This document shows positions 43,879 to 54,537 of a stretch of 64,000 bases of DNA, piece after piece (within the stretch, counting starts at the first letter, position 1; each line of letters begins with the position of its first letter). The stretch is from Rhypophila decipiens (taxonomy: Eukaryota > Ascomycota > Sordariomycetes > Sordariales > Naviculisporaceae): the NCBI GenBank assembly GCA_033297075.1, contig MU858053.1, positions 1-64,000 of the forward strand, written 5' to 3'. Under the pieces are notes generated by a model that did not search any database, was not told the origin of the DNA, and saw only the letters and a list, made by a program, of their open reading frames with translations. The position numbers and the translations under genes were made by a program.

Positions 43879-45689
43879 TCACAAAGTCGCACTCCTCAAA
43901 ATCCCATCCTCATCAACAGCAAGCAAAGGCGGTTTCTCCTCGGGACTCCTCCCATTCCTATATTCCCACAACCTACTCAGCTGCTTAACCTTGACCACCG
44001 CTGCCCCCCCTTCACCCTCCAAACGACTCCTCATCCGACCCTTTTGCAAAACAGGACTAACACTATGAACCTCCACCTCGGTGGCATCCACCACCTCCCG
44101 GGCATGACGTTGCTCATCGCCCGCAACACCAACGACGACCTCGCTCTCCATAAACTCGTTCCCCTCCTCCAGACAACCTGTTAATTTCCCCGTCACAGGG
44201 TCTCTGGCAAGGGGAAACATGCCGTCTAGGTAGTGCTGGATGAACTGGTGGCCGCCGCGCGTGCTTGTGCGGGCAAAGAGCCGGCCGATGTACCGCGGCA
44301 GGATGTGGGTTCCTGGGGCGGAGGTGGCAAAGTGGAGGACCCCCCATAGGGCTACGAAGTCGGATGTGTGGGCGTAGTGCTCGATGTGGCCTATTACACG
44401 GCCTGAGATGGCGGATGGCGAGATGGAGCTTGTTTCTGATGTTAGGGCCGGGATGCTTGATATTCTTCTTGACAACTTGAACGTATCCTTTGGGGCGGCA
44501 GACGGTGGTGCTTGATCACCTTGACGAGGTGTAGGCGCTTCATCTGATACGGCTGCATAGTTTGTCGAGTCGGTTGATCCAGCCAGGGGGTTGCTCAAGG
44601 CTGTGGTCTGGGAGTGTATGTGTCGGTGTGGGTTGTTGAAGTGGTTGGAGGCATTGCCAAAGGTGTAGACCTCGAGCTTGGCGAGAAGATTCTGAGGAAG
44701 CTCCTGGAGGAGCCAGTCGATCACCAAGCTACCTTCGATCCCGCCTTGCGAGTGCAAGATGAAGACGACCTTGGAATACTGAGGATTGTACAGCTTTTCT
44801 TTGATGATTGCGTAGGCTACCCGTACATCTGTCGTTGCATAGCTTAGGTTGCGCTGGATCAGACACTCGATGACATCGAATAGGATTCCATTTCTGTGTT
44901 TATTAGCTGTGGGGACTAGGTAATCTCTACGGATAGGGGGCAGGATATTCTCACGTTTTGTTATGAACGCCCAAGATGGGCCTCTTGAATGTGAGAGCCA
45001 GTCTGTTCAGATTGCTCTTCATCCAGTGCTCGCCGGCTGCGACGCCATTAATAAAGATCCACTGCTCATGGCTATGCTCGGGAAGAGCTGGCGCAAACTC
45101 GGGGTCGGAATGGTACTCGACAGTCTTCCCATTCAGCAAGCCAGCAAGAAGACGGTTGAGGAGAAGAAATAAACATATTGCGACCACAGCTGTCCAGACC
45201 GGGATGAGGGTAAGCAGCGGGAGAGCCACAATGAAGAGAACCTGCAAAATGCAGAGCACGAAATGTATCGCAATGCAGAACCAGTTCTTGCGGGTAAAGG
45301 CGAGCTCGCTCAGCTCCCCCGAATCGGTTGGAGTGAGCGGGAGAACAATATATGGGAGTGCCCATAAGAACTTGAAGAAATAATAGACGTCAAATGCCAT
45401 CAGCCGGTGAGGCAAATCCTGAGAATCATGATATGAGTGAGTACGGCTTTTATGGATAATCAAGACAGTCTTGAAGTGGGTTCTTTTCTTTTCTCACCGT
45501 GTAGCTGTAATTTATGATAGCCTGGCCCCCAAGCTGAGAACCAAAGAATCTAGTCTGGTTCGAGCCCGAGGATGATGCCCTCGGTCCTTCGGCGGCGGCC
45601 GACACTCGGCGCGCCATCACTGCGAGTCCCGCGATCAACGCAATTACAGAAAGAAGATAGACAAAGACAAGATGAGACGATAGATACAT
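43879..45689 (-). CDS. membrane-anchored alpha/beta-hydrolase-like protein
   Basis: Three exons: 45689-45498, 45418-44955 and 44893-43879, with introns of 79 and 61 nt (both GTGAGA donors), giving 556 residues. The first exon encodes an N-terminal membrane helix (about 7-27). The second carries further hydrophobic helices (FVLCILQVLFIVALPLLTLIPVWTAVVAICLFLLL), so the protein is anchored by two or three segments. After them comes EQWIFINGVAAGEHWMKSNLNRLA, which resembles the first strand of an alpha/beta hydrolase. S267 in VVFILHSQGGIEGS is the likely nucleophile elbow, with L-H-S-Q-G in place of the strict GxSxG. A conserved HYAHTSDFVALWGVLHF block near residue 390 could supply acid and histidine. 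The C-terminus is variable. I believe similar uncharacterised proteins exist in other ascomycetes; a lipase or esterase role is an inference. Frame is preserved at both junctions. Confidence 0.8.
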
Positions 45690-46555
45690 TTTTGAGGAGA
45701 TTCCTCATTCACGATGACAAGAAAAGAAGAAAAGGGGGACTGCCATTTGAAGCGAATTTTTATTCCGTCAGCCCAGCAGGCAGGCTGAGGCCGCTGAGCC
45801 GCCCAGGTTGGAGATCTTGGATGCCCAGCATCGTTCCCGGTTGGTCCAGCTCTGCCTCCTGACTGGTTCCCATGCCCCTGACTGATGATGTGCAATGCCC
45901 TGGTGATGTGGCAGTACGGGGTACCTGTGACGCAACGCGCTTAGCGCTAATTATCGTTGCACACACCAAGATAATTAATTTATACAGATGAAAATCGCCG
46001 TATAAAACAGTTGTAACGTTCAGAGATGAAGTGTCTTGCAACTTTCTTCAATGGTGCGGACCCTGCGGCTGATGGTTCTCCGAATGTCACTAGTCTGCCG
46101 TACGTTGCTTGTTACAAAACTTCCATTTCCAAAAGAAAACATTCCGTCATGTAACAAGAATACGAAATCAGGGTCTACTAGAAACTTGTAGGTCAGGAAC
46201 TGATAGTTCAGGTCCTAAAACTTTCTTTTCAATTCCAAAGGGTTTTTTCTTGTTCCCATTCAGACTGGTAGTGTACCGTATGGCGGCTGGCAACACATGT
46301 ATTCAATACCGTATGTTACCCGTACCCACATCGCTGTGGCGGTGGGGTTCAGCCGCTGTGGTACCTGGTACCGTACGTCATTTGGTCGCTGCAGGGCTGG
46401 AAAACTGCAGACCGATAAGATAAGAACTTTTTTTTCTAGACGATCAATTCCACAAGCAGCAACTTGCTCAGCAACAACGCTCCCCGCGCCAAAAGGATAA
46501 GCTGGTCCACCTGACCATTTCGCAAACGAACTACAACGACAACGGCAACACAAAA
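45690..46555. other. divergent promoter region
   Basis: 866 bp between the divergent hydrolase (-) and NOP9 (+) start codons, so it serves both promoters. No gene seen. Confidence 0.5.
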
Positions 46556-48727
46556 ATGGGCAAAGCAAGGAAATCAAAGCGCCAATTGATCCGCGACGAG
46601 AAGCGCGCCAAAAAGAGGGCAAGAGATGTCGGCGACGAAGAAGAAGAGCAAGATACGAAACGACAGCGCCACGACGGCATCGAACTCAATGGCGAGACCA
46701 CCGAACAGGGGGATATCCCTATGGGTGATGGAGATGCGCTACCCGCAGGGCCAGGTGGCGGATTCGAGCGGGAGTTTTTCGGAATGCTGGCCGAGGATGA
46801 GCAAGAATACTTTCGCCGCGCCGACGAGCTGCTCGAGCTGAACGACTTTCCCACGACCGAAGAGCGCGGTATCTTTTTGCAGAATGTGTACACCGAGGCG
46901 AAGGGCAAGGAGCTGAAGCTGGCGAGCAGCCAGTCTTGCTCGAGGCTGATGGAGCGGCTGATTCTCCTGTCCAACACGAGGCAGAAGAAGCAGTTGTTTG
47001 GGGCTTTTGCGGGGCATTTCATCAGCATGGTCACCCATCGGTTCGCCAGCCATTGTTGTGAGAAACTATTCTTGCTGTCGGCGTCGGTTGTGGCGCAGGA
47101 AGTCTTGGGTGAGGTAGAGCAAGATATGGGTATGGACACGGAGGAGGACGGCGCGGAAGCGGAATCAGCCACAAAGTACTCGATGGAGGATCTTTTCTTG
47201 GCGACGCTCGACGAGCTGGAGGAACATTTATCCTTCCTTCTTTCTGACAGATTTGGCTCCCACGCCTTGAGAGTGCTCTTGGTTGTCTTATCCGGACGAC
47301 CGCTTGACAAAGTCTCGACGAAATCGCTTCTTCAGAGCAAGAAGAAGGAACATATCACGGTTGAGGGAGCGGCTGCGTATAGCAGTGAACTTCAGTCCCA
47401 GGTCCGGGCTGTGCCTGAATCATTTGGCATGGCGATCAACAAAATTCTTACCGACTCGACGGCAAATCTGGACCCGACTGCCCTGCGGGTTCTGGCCAAA
47501 CATCCGACTGGAAATCCTGCTCTACAATTGCTGCTTGAGCTCGAACTCGAACAGTCCTCAAAAGCCAAAAAAGAGAAGCCCAAGGGGAAATTGTCCAAGG
47601 AGGAGAAGGAGGCAGAAGCGGCGGAGCAGGATGCTAGTCTGTTAGGCAGGCTGGTACCTGGTGCCCCGGCGTCTTTCAGCGATGAGACCTCCCCGGCATG
47701 CGAGTTTGTCAACAGTATGCTCTACGACCCGATTGGGTCGAGACTCCTGGAGACAGTGATTGCGCATTGTCCGGGAAAGATCTTCAAGGGCCTCCAGGCG
47801 AATATCTTTGGACCGAGGATACAAAGTCTCTTGAGGAACGATATCGCATGCTATCCCGCCATTCAGGTCCTCAACCGCCTCAGCAAAGAGGATCTTGACG
47901 ACGCCGTGGAAAAGTCTGTGGCTGAGATGGGGACGTTTGTCAACAAAGGGCGTTTCAACGTTATCAAGGCGCTGTTTGAGAGATGCAATGTCCGAAAAGC
48001 CACAGACTCTCTCGCCGCTCTCTTGAAAGCCCTTACGAGCGCATGCGGCGGTGATTGGAAGCAGATTATACCAAAGTTGTGCGCGCTCGATGAGCCGCCC
48101 AAAGAAGACGACGAAAACGAGGCCAAGAAGTTCAAGTCTGAAGTGGCAAATGCCAAGCAGAAATCGGCGCTGCTGTCGCACGGCTGTCAGGTCGTGACGA
48201 CTCTACTGGCCATTCCGGGTCCACCAGCTAAAGCCATCCAGCAATCCCTGGTTTCCCTCAAAGCCGATAAACTCCTCTACCTAGCAACCTCGACCAGTCC
48301 GACTTCCAACATCCTCGTGCAAGCTCTTTCTACACCGGCACAACTGCCCAACTTCCACAAGCTTCTCGTCTCGTCACTCCGGCCCCATGTTTTTGAGCTT
48401 GCGACTTCACATTACGGAAATAACGTGCTGAACGGCATCATCATGGCCCCGTCAAAGGGCGAGGGGATAGCTGTGCCTTTTCATCTGAAAGAAACGATCA
48501 TGGCGCAGCTGGAAGAGCATGAGACTGATCTGAGAGGGTCCTGGCTGGGGAGGAACGTTTGGCGCACGTGGAAGGGAGATTTGTGGTCGAATCGGAGACA
48601 TGATTGGGTGCGGTGGGCTAAGGAGACTGATAAGGAGGATGTGAGGTTGTCCAAGGCGCCCAAGCCCAAAGAGAAGGACGCTGGTTCCAAACCCACCAAC
48701 AAGAAAATGGGGGAGACGACGGTATGA
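46556..48727 (+). CDS. nop9: nucleolar pumilio-repeat protein NOP9
   Basis: Intronless, 723 residues. A strongly basic N-terminus (MGKARKSKRQLIRDEKRAKKRARD) serves as nuclear/nucleolar signal, then an acidic stretch. From about residue 80 a series of degenerate pumilio repeats runs to about residue 670, with recognisable helices such as SQSCSRLMERLI, GHFISMVTHRFASHCCEKLF, SDRFGSHALRVLL, DPIGSRLLETVI and ASHYGNNVLNGII-like TSHYGNNVLNGII. The tail is Lys-rich. NOP9 binds pre-rRNA near the 3' end of 18S rRNA and is needed for 40S subunit maturation. Length and order of repeats agree with fungal NOP9. The ATG is the first in frame and begins the conserved basic tract. Confidence 0.95.
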   Translation: MGKARKSKRQLIRDEKRAKKRARDVGDEEEEQDTKRQRHDGIELNGETTEQGDIPMGDGDALPAGPGGGFEREFFGMLAEDEQEYFRRADELLELNDFPTTEERGIFLQNVYTEAKGKELKLASSQSCSRLMERLILLSNTRQKKQLFGAFAGHFISMVTHRFASHCCEKLFLLSASVVAQEVLGEVEQDMGMDTEEDGAEAESATKYSMEDLFLATLDELEEHLSFLLSDRFGSHALRVLLVVLSGRPLDKVSTKSLLQSKKKEHITVEGAAAYSSELQSQVRAVPESFGMAINKILTDSTANLDPTALRVLAKHPTGNPALQLLLELELEQSSKAKKEKPKGKLSKEEKEAEAAEQDASLLGRLVPGAPASFSDETSPACEFVNSMLYDPIGSRLLETVIAHCPGKIFKGLQANIFGPRIQSLLRNDIACYPAIQVLNRLSKEDLDDAVEKSVAEMGTFVNKGRFNVIKALFERCNVRKATDSLAALLKALTSACGGDWKQIIPKLCALDEPPKEDDENEAKKFKSEVANAKQKSALLSHGCQVVTTLLAIPGPPAKAIQQSLVSLKADKLLYLATSTSPTSNILVQALSTPAQLPNFHKLLVSSLRPHVFELATSHYGNNVLNGIIMAPSKGEGIAVPFHLKETIMAQLEEHETDLRGSWLGRNVWRTWKGDLWSNRRHDWVRWAKETDKEDVRLSKAPKPKEKDAGSKPTNKKMGETTV

Positions 48728-50396
48728 GAGCTAGTTTTGGTCTATCCATCGCTCTTTGCCCTTTGCAGACAGAGAACTGGTTTATGTACGTAGTTACGTA
48801 TGGTAGGTTGAAAGAACAACACTGAATATACCCTGTAGCAGTGAATTCTCTCGGTGCTTTTGTTCTTCTCCCTGGGGACCTTGATATCTCGTGATTCTGT
48901 GATGTTTGCCCTCCCTCTGTGGAGGTGCATAATGTGGGTTTCATCTCATGGCAATCTCATCTCATCCCATGGGTCTAGGTCTAGATCAGATCAGATCGAT
49001 ATACCTTATACAGACGTATACTCCGGCATAGGCATGACATAATGTGTCGCACAGTTATAGTGGTATGTAGTTCTGTTCTGGCGAGTAAAACGGATAGGTG
49101 CATATGCTCCGGTCCGACGGTGTACGGTACAGTATTCGGTATCAAAATCCCCGAGCCGCTCGCTCGCCTGGGGCAGGAGTTACGAGCTGGTTATCGCCGA
49201 ACGTAATCGAGCTGGAGAATCCTCGCGATTTCCCGATCCAGGGAAAGATAAAAAAGCTTCGATCTCCGGGACCATCGAATTCAAAACGAAACGTGGCTGA
49301 GGGATCGAAGGCGAATGACGGGGCGGAAACAAACCGTTTGATAGGCCTAAATGCAGGTAGGAGGTTTTCCTCCGGGGGCTCGAGGTTGAAATAACGTACC
49401 GAGGTTTCGAAGCTAAAGTGGCGATCTTTCATGTACCGACTGGTTAGGCAAAAGAATGAACGTCATCCTCAGCTGGACTGCTATACCTAAACCAGCGAAA
49501 AACCATATGTCAGGGGTTTGTCAACATTGTTAAACCGTATTCGCCCCTGTATTTACAACTGAAGCCGGTAAAGGTCCTACCTGCAGTCGGGATGCAATCT
49601 TCAACCTTCGATCGCTATGTATCCATTCTCCGGATGTTCATCGTAATGCTCAGATAACGGTAGTTTTCTTGATAAAGCAGGCATATGGCGAAGCGGATGG
49701 GTGGCTGGCTGGATGTAGAATAATCGAGCTATTGGCTTTCGCTATCTGGCAATGGATTTAACTACAATTTGACCGGCTACTGGTACCCTCACACATGCCT
49801 CGCAAGATGCGTCAAGTCTGGTTTTTTGTTGGGTATATTGCATGGAAAGATATCTTATGGCTTGTTTTGTCCCAAGTCATCCATCGTACAAATTAAATTA
49901 ACCGTCTCCGCCGCCCATTACCATGCTAAAAGCCTTTGCCTGGCTGATGGGACCGTAAAGCATTCTTGTTGGAATCAAGCAATGATTCCAGCCCCGTGAG
50001 CCCTTCCTCCTAGAGATGGCTGAACCTTGCTTCGTCAAACATAAGAAAGTCCAAGACAAATGGAATATCATCATATCAGTCTCATGGAGAATCATCAGGG
50101 GCCCCAGAACGGCAGCAAGGTGACTACCTAGATGAAACAGACGTAAGAGAAACTGGTGTTAGGGAAACTCAACGTAGGAAAACCCTTGTCAAGGCCAATT
50201 TGGACCAACGATATACTCGCATGGGGTTCTCACCACAGCTTTCATGCAAGTATCTGTTCGTCTGACAAGACCATGCTGCGTCGCTCGTTTCTTTTCCCTC
50301 ATTGGGTGAAACATAGATACCTTTCGGGCTCCCTAACCCACCGGGTGATCTTTTGAATAATCGTGGAAACCAAGACGTCAGGCAGATGTCCCTGGC
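48728..50396. other. 1.7-kb intergenic region
   Basis: Convergent space between NOP9 (+) and the Ser/Gln-rich gene (-). A segment at 49142-49394 is open in frames on both strands and rich in CGA/TCG, but gives no recognisable protein. Confidence 0.4.
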
Positions 50397-51707
50397 TCAG
50401 AAGTTTGGAGTATCTGTGATCCACTCTGCAAAATCGACATTGGGAGTGCCGCTCTCTGCTTGGGCCAGTGACGCGATCCGGCTATCCTGTGGCTGATATT
50501 CTTGTATATTAAAGCTATTAGGGGGGACCTCCTGCTTGGAAACTGTCTCCGGGATTTGAGTAAAAGTGTGAAACGGGGAGTCGTGCGGCTCAGCGTAGTA
50601 ATTGTCTGAACCTATCAGCTCACCCGTATTCAGGTGAACCATCAGCCGGTGGTCGACTCCATTATAGGCACCAAACAGCGCCTTCGTTTCGGAGGACAGG
50701 TCGGACGTGAACGAGGAAGTCGTGTGCTCATCTGGCAAGGTCGAGATGGTCAGCGATGGATCTACCGGGAGGGATGAGAACTCCTTTTCTCGTTCCTCTT
50801 CTCCCGAAAAGCTGGTGATTGGCGTTGTCGTCGAAGTAATCGAGCCAGGCGTGATCGAGTCTGTGGTGCTCGTCTCTGCGTCAAAAGATGAATGGCGAGT
50901 GGATGATCGCCGGCGTTGGGATGGTAGGCGGCCGTGGGATGGTCGGCGGTGGTAGGTGCCATAAGTCGGATAAGATGATGAAGGCGGTGCCAATGCGTTA
51001 GGCACGGATTGCGTACGCTCGCGATTCAGCGGGTGGCCGCTGAATTGGAAGCTTTGTGGTTGTTGCCCAGGATCTTGCGGGTGGTAGGCATACATATGCT
51101 GGAAGTCAGCCTGGAACTGGCCTGGCTGGGCTCCCTGGAATTGGCCTGGCTGGGCTCCCTGGAACTGGCCTGGCTGGGCTCCCTGGGCATGGGAGGGCAC
51201 GGAGCCATATATCTCGTGGAATTGTCGGTCGACCTCCTGGTAACGAGCTAAATTGGCAACAGCTAGTTGGCTCGTCACATATGCGTTGACCCGACTGTTC
51301 ATATCTGCGCCTGTGGCTTGAAGCTGACCAGCATAGGCACGCATATGTCGGGGGAATTCGTCGTCTTCCTCCTCGTACATCTCCTCCCTCAGAACGATCT
51401 CCTCGGTAATCTTGAGCCCCTTTCCTGTTCTCTTCTTGTGGATCTCCGACGCCATTCTAGCGGATTGGACGCGGGCTTCAAGGCTACGGTCCGCTCTCCT
51501 CGAAGCTGCGATGTATGCCCGCTCCTGGTTTTCCTCGTGAGACCGATCATTCTGGAGAGGCACAGGACATTAGCAGTGAACTGGAAAAGAGTGGAGAATC
51601 TTCGCATAGAGACATCGTGGTGATTCGGGGGTCCAGCTTACTTTTTTCAATGTCGGCCTCTCTGGTGCAGGGGACGGAGATGCCGCCTCGAGAGCCCGCT
51701 TTGTCAT
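50397..51707 (-). CDS. conserved fungal Ser/Thr/Gln-rich protein of unknown function (406 aa)
   Basis: Two exons: 51707-51642 (22 codons, MTKRALEAASPSPAPERPTL) and 51551-50397, with a 90-nt intron (GTAAGC...CAG, phase 0). The N-terminal half is the conserved part. ERAYIAASRRADRSLEARVQSARMASEIHKKRTGKGLKITEEIV forms a charged helix with a run of basic residues, then an acidic EEEDDEFPRHMRAY segment. The C-terminal half is low complexity: a Gln/Pro/Phe region with three near-identical copies of GAQPGQFQ, then a His/Tyr/Pro/Ser region and Ser/Thr-rich stretches. I think the N-terminal block recurs in other Sordariomycetes as an uncharacterised family, possibly nuclear, but no biochemical role can be given. 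The first exon was chosen because it splices in frame, gives a proper ATG and a plausible N-terminus. Confidence 0.8.
51113..51184. repeat. in-frame 24-bp minisatellite, three units, inside the coding exon
   Basis: Units start at 51113, 51137 and 51161 and differ at one position (ggaactgg/ggaattgg). Each encodes the octapeptide GAQPGQFQ on the minus strand. A length of 24 bp keeps the reading frame for any copy number. Confidence 0.9.
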
Positions 51708-54537
51708 ATCGGCACGGGGGTAGAGTTCGGGATTTCTCGACGACAACAAGACGCCACTGACTTAGCCAAAATGTATGGGGAGGACAGTCGATGACGATGA
51801 CTCTCGTAAGTTCGGTGACACGAGGGGAGGAAAGTTCTTCTATAGCCGTTGATTTGGGCGAGTCGCAGTACCGAAAGCTAGATCGTGATGAGGCGCGATG
51901 GAAATGGGGCCAATGGCACTTCCAAGATCCAGTCCAAGAGAGACTACTGCAGTCACTTCGACTAGGACGGTGCCTTGCTTTGCGGCTTTCGGAGTAGCAG
52001 ATGGATGAACAACAAGGGCGCAGAGGCTGCGTTTAGACTGAAGTCTCGGGCCTCAACTAGGACTGAAATGTGTTGTTGGATGACAGGTCGAGCCGGATGA
52101 GACAGCTAGAGTACCAATTGACGACGGCAGTGAGTACTGGAAAGTCAAGCCTTTGAAGTAAAACAAAAATTAAGTGGCCGCCCGATTTTGTTTTATACGG
52201 TAGACACGAAATGGCAAGGGCGACGGTAATTCGTCTGATCTGGTTTGCACATTAATAAACCCCGCCATCCCATCTACTTTGTGCAGTAGACGGTGGTACC
52301 GGTCCAGGAAAGAACTGATGGTGGAGGCTCATGGCGCCCAGCTACCGAAAGCAGAAAGAGCCTGGCTTTCCTGATCTCGATGTGCTGTCGATGCGGTTTA
52401 ACTTGGGATATGGGAAAGCAAGCGATACGGAACGGTACGGCATCGAATTGACTGATCAAGGATCACCCAATCGCAAGTCTCCACTGAACAGCGAGATAGT
52501 TCCGCTGGAATTTGTTTGGTGCATGCGTTAAAAGCATCTGCAAAGGGATACGTCCCCGGGCAAAGAATGATACTGGAGAATGAAACGCTACGTCCCTGTT
52601 TCGCCTGTATTCGGCATGTATGTATGTACACTACTGTACGGGGGTAGTACCAATACATGCTACACCGATATGGAATTCGTTTTGGTGCATAATAATCTGA
52701 TAATTTGCCGAGTTCCGAAAACCCATGCTGAGCTTCTGGAAAAAAATATGTGAAGGATCGCCGCTCCCCAACCAACACCTTACAACCAGAAATTTCCAGA
52801 AATCTGAACATCATGTGCGTGTAGTTTCTATGTATAATGGACGGTGATTTCGAGAGCAAAGTGAGCAGCCTACTGCCAGCTTGGTACTGATGCAGTACGA
52901 AGGGGTCCACGCCTTTGATCAATTTCTTCATGTTTGATATGACGTCAGTTTTGGAGCATTTGCTCCCGCACTTTTCGTCTTGTCTTGTCAGTACGAACGC
53001 AGCGGGCCGCCTGCGTTGTGAAGCGGCCGGGGTCTAGCTTTCACTACCCCGCCCAAGCAGTCTCCCACCACGAACCGGAGCTTCTTCCCTGGGTTTGTAT
53101 GGGAGCTGTTAGCTAGCTGCCATTTCCCAAGTGGGAGAGAATGGGGCGAAGGTACGCCGGTCCTTATCCGAGTGTCTTTTTTCTTCTCCCAGAGAGAAAA
53201 AAGAAGGTAAACGTCATCCCGACAGTATTCCGACTGTCAGGGTCCATTTTTGCCTCTGTCTAACTCTGTCCCAGCACGTTGGATTAGAAATACACCTCAA
53301 AATTTAAACATTTATATATGCATCAACAGGTATCGATACAGGCACGTTATCGTTTTAACGAACTACCTTAGAGATTCGAAGAGGGACCGGACCCCCAACC
53401 GCTGGCATGGCTTGAAATCGCCAATCTCCGATTTGACAATCATGACTTCCGGGCCCGAGAGACGGGCCTGAAGATCTGACATGGTGCGAGAGGCTGAAAT
53501 GACGACCATTTGCTCCTAGGCGCACATGTGATGTCCAAGGGGATTCATAATGGCCGTCCGTCCCCCTTGGTCTCGGTCAATCTCGAGGTAGTAGCCTCAA
53601 ACTGATCTCCTCATCGTTTAAACTTCGGCTACTCCGTACTATCTTCTGGAAAACTTGGAATCCAAATGCACCCAATGCACCGTACCTGCTTGACCACTGG
53701 CAGCTAAAGTGGATAGTCCACGTCGTGGCGGGGACGGCGGAAGTGTCACTCATCAGCAGTAGCAGCATCCGGCATCGCGAATCTTAGTGATCATCCGCCA
53801 ACAGCAAGCACGTGGGAATGATCAAAGCGTGCCAATATCTTCACGTTCATCGAATGGTGCAATACAAAAGCGTTCAGGGTCCGCAGAAAAAACCTGATGG
53901 GTTTCTTGGTGGTTTCGCTTGTGACTTGCCTGCAGTTGAGGATGGCACCCTCCCTCAAGCAAGCCAACAATCTGCAGCTAATAAACAATGGACGAATGCC
54001 ATATTATGGTAATATTTTAGGCCTATAAGCCCAAAGTTTAGATATGCGCCGTGGCTGCCATGGCTCCACGAACCGTGGAAAGTAGCTCATTCTTGTCCCG
54101 GTTAGTATAATTCGCCCGATCTTGGTTTCTTGACGGCTCTCGGCTCTTCCTGTCAGATCTTGATACTACTGCAAGTCATGAAGTTTGATGCTTGCCGAGC
54201 AGGTTTTTCATTGCTTCTTAAATCTGACAGGTGCACTACCTGCGCAGGACCCATCAACTTCTAAACAGAACACCTGATGTCGACTCTGTCCGGGTTCTCA
54301 TTCCGTGCATAACTGCATGCATTGTTGAGATTGGCAGGAAAATGGCGTCCGAAGAGGACCCTGATTCTCTGCCAGCCTCAACTGGCAATCTCAAAGTTCC
54401 TTCTCAGCAAATTTCACAGAAGAAGAGAGTCTCTGTGACGTCCCCAATGGATCCTATTTCTTTTGCAATTTTCCTTGACCTCATCTCTTCATTTTGTTTC
54501 TGCCTAATATAAATGTACCCCTAGGTATGTAAGCACA
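51708..54537. other. 2.8-kb intergenic region, no gene seen
   Basis: Promoter of the 406-aa gene on the left and 3' flank of the MFS gene on the right. A 177-codon frame at 52398-52931 (-) and several shorter ones have no domain. No repeat or RNA gene recognised. Confidence 0.4.

Noticed and set aside
43879..45689. tRNA-like GGTTCGAGCCC near 45556
   Set aside because: The B-box-like string lies inside the first coding exon of the hydrolase gene and no cloverleaf or A box accompanies it.
52398..52931. 177-codon minus-strand open frame
   Set aside because: Composition looks random and nothing matches a family; insufficient to call a gene.
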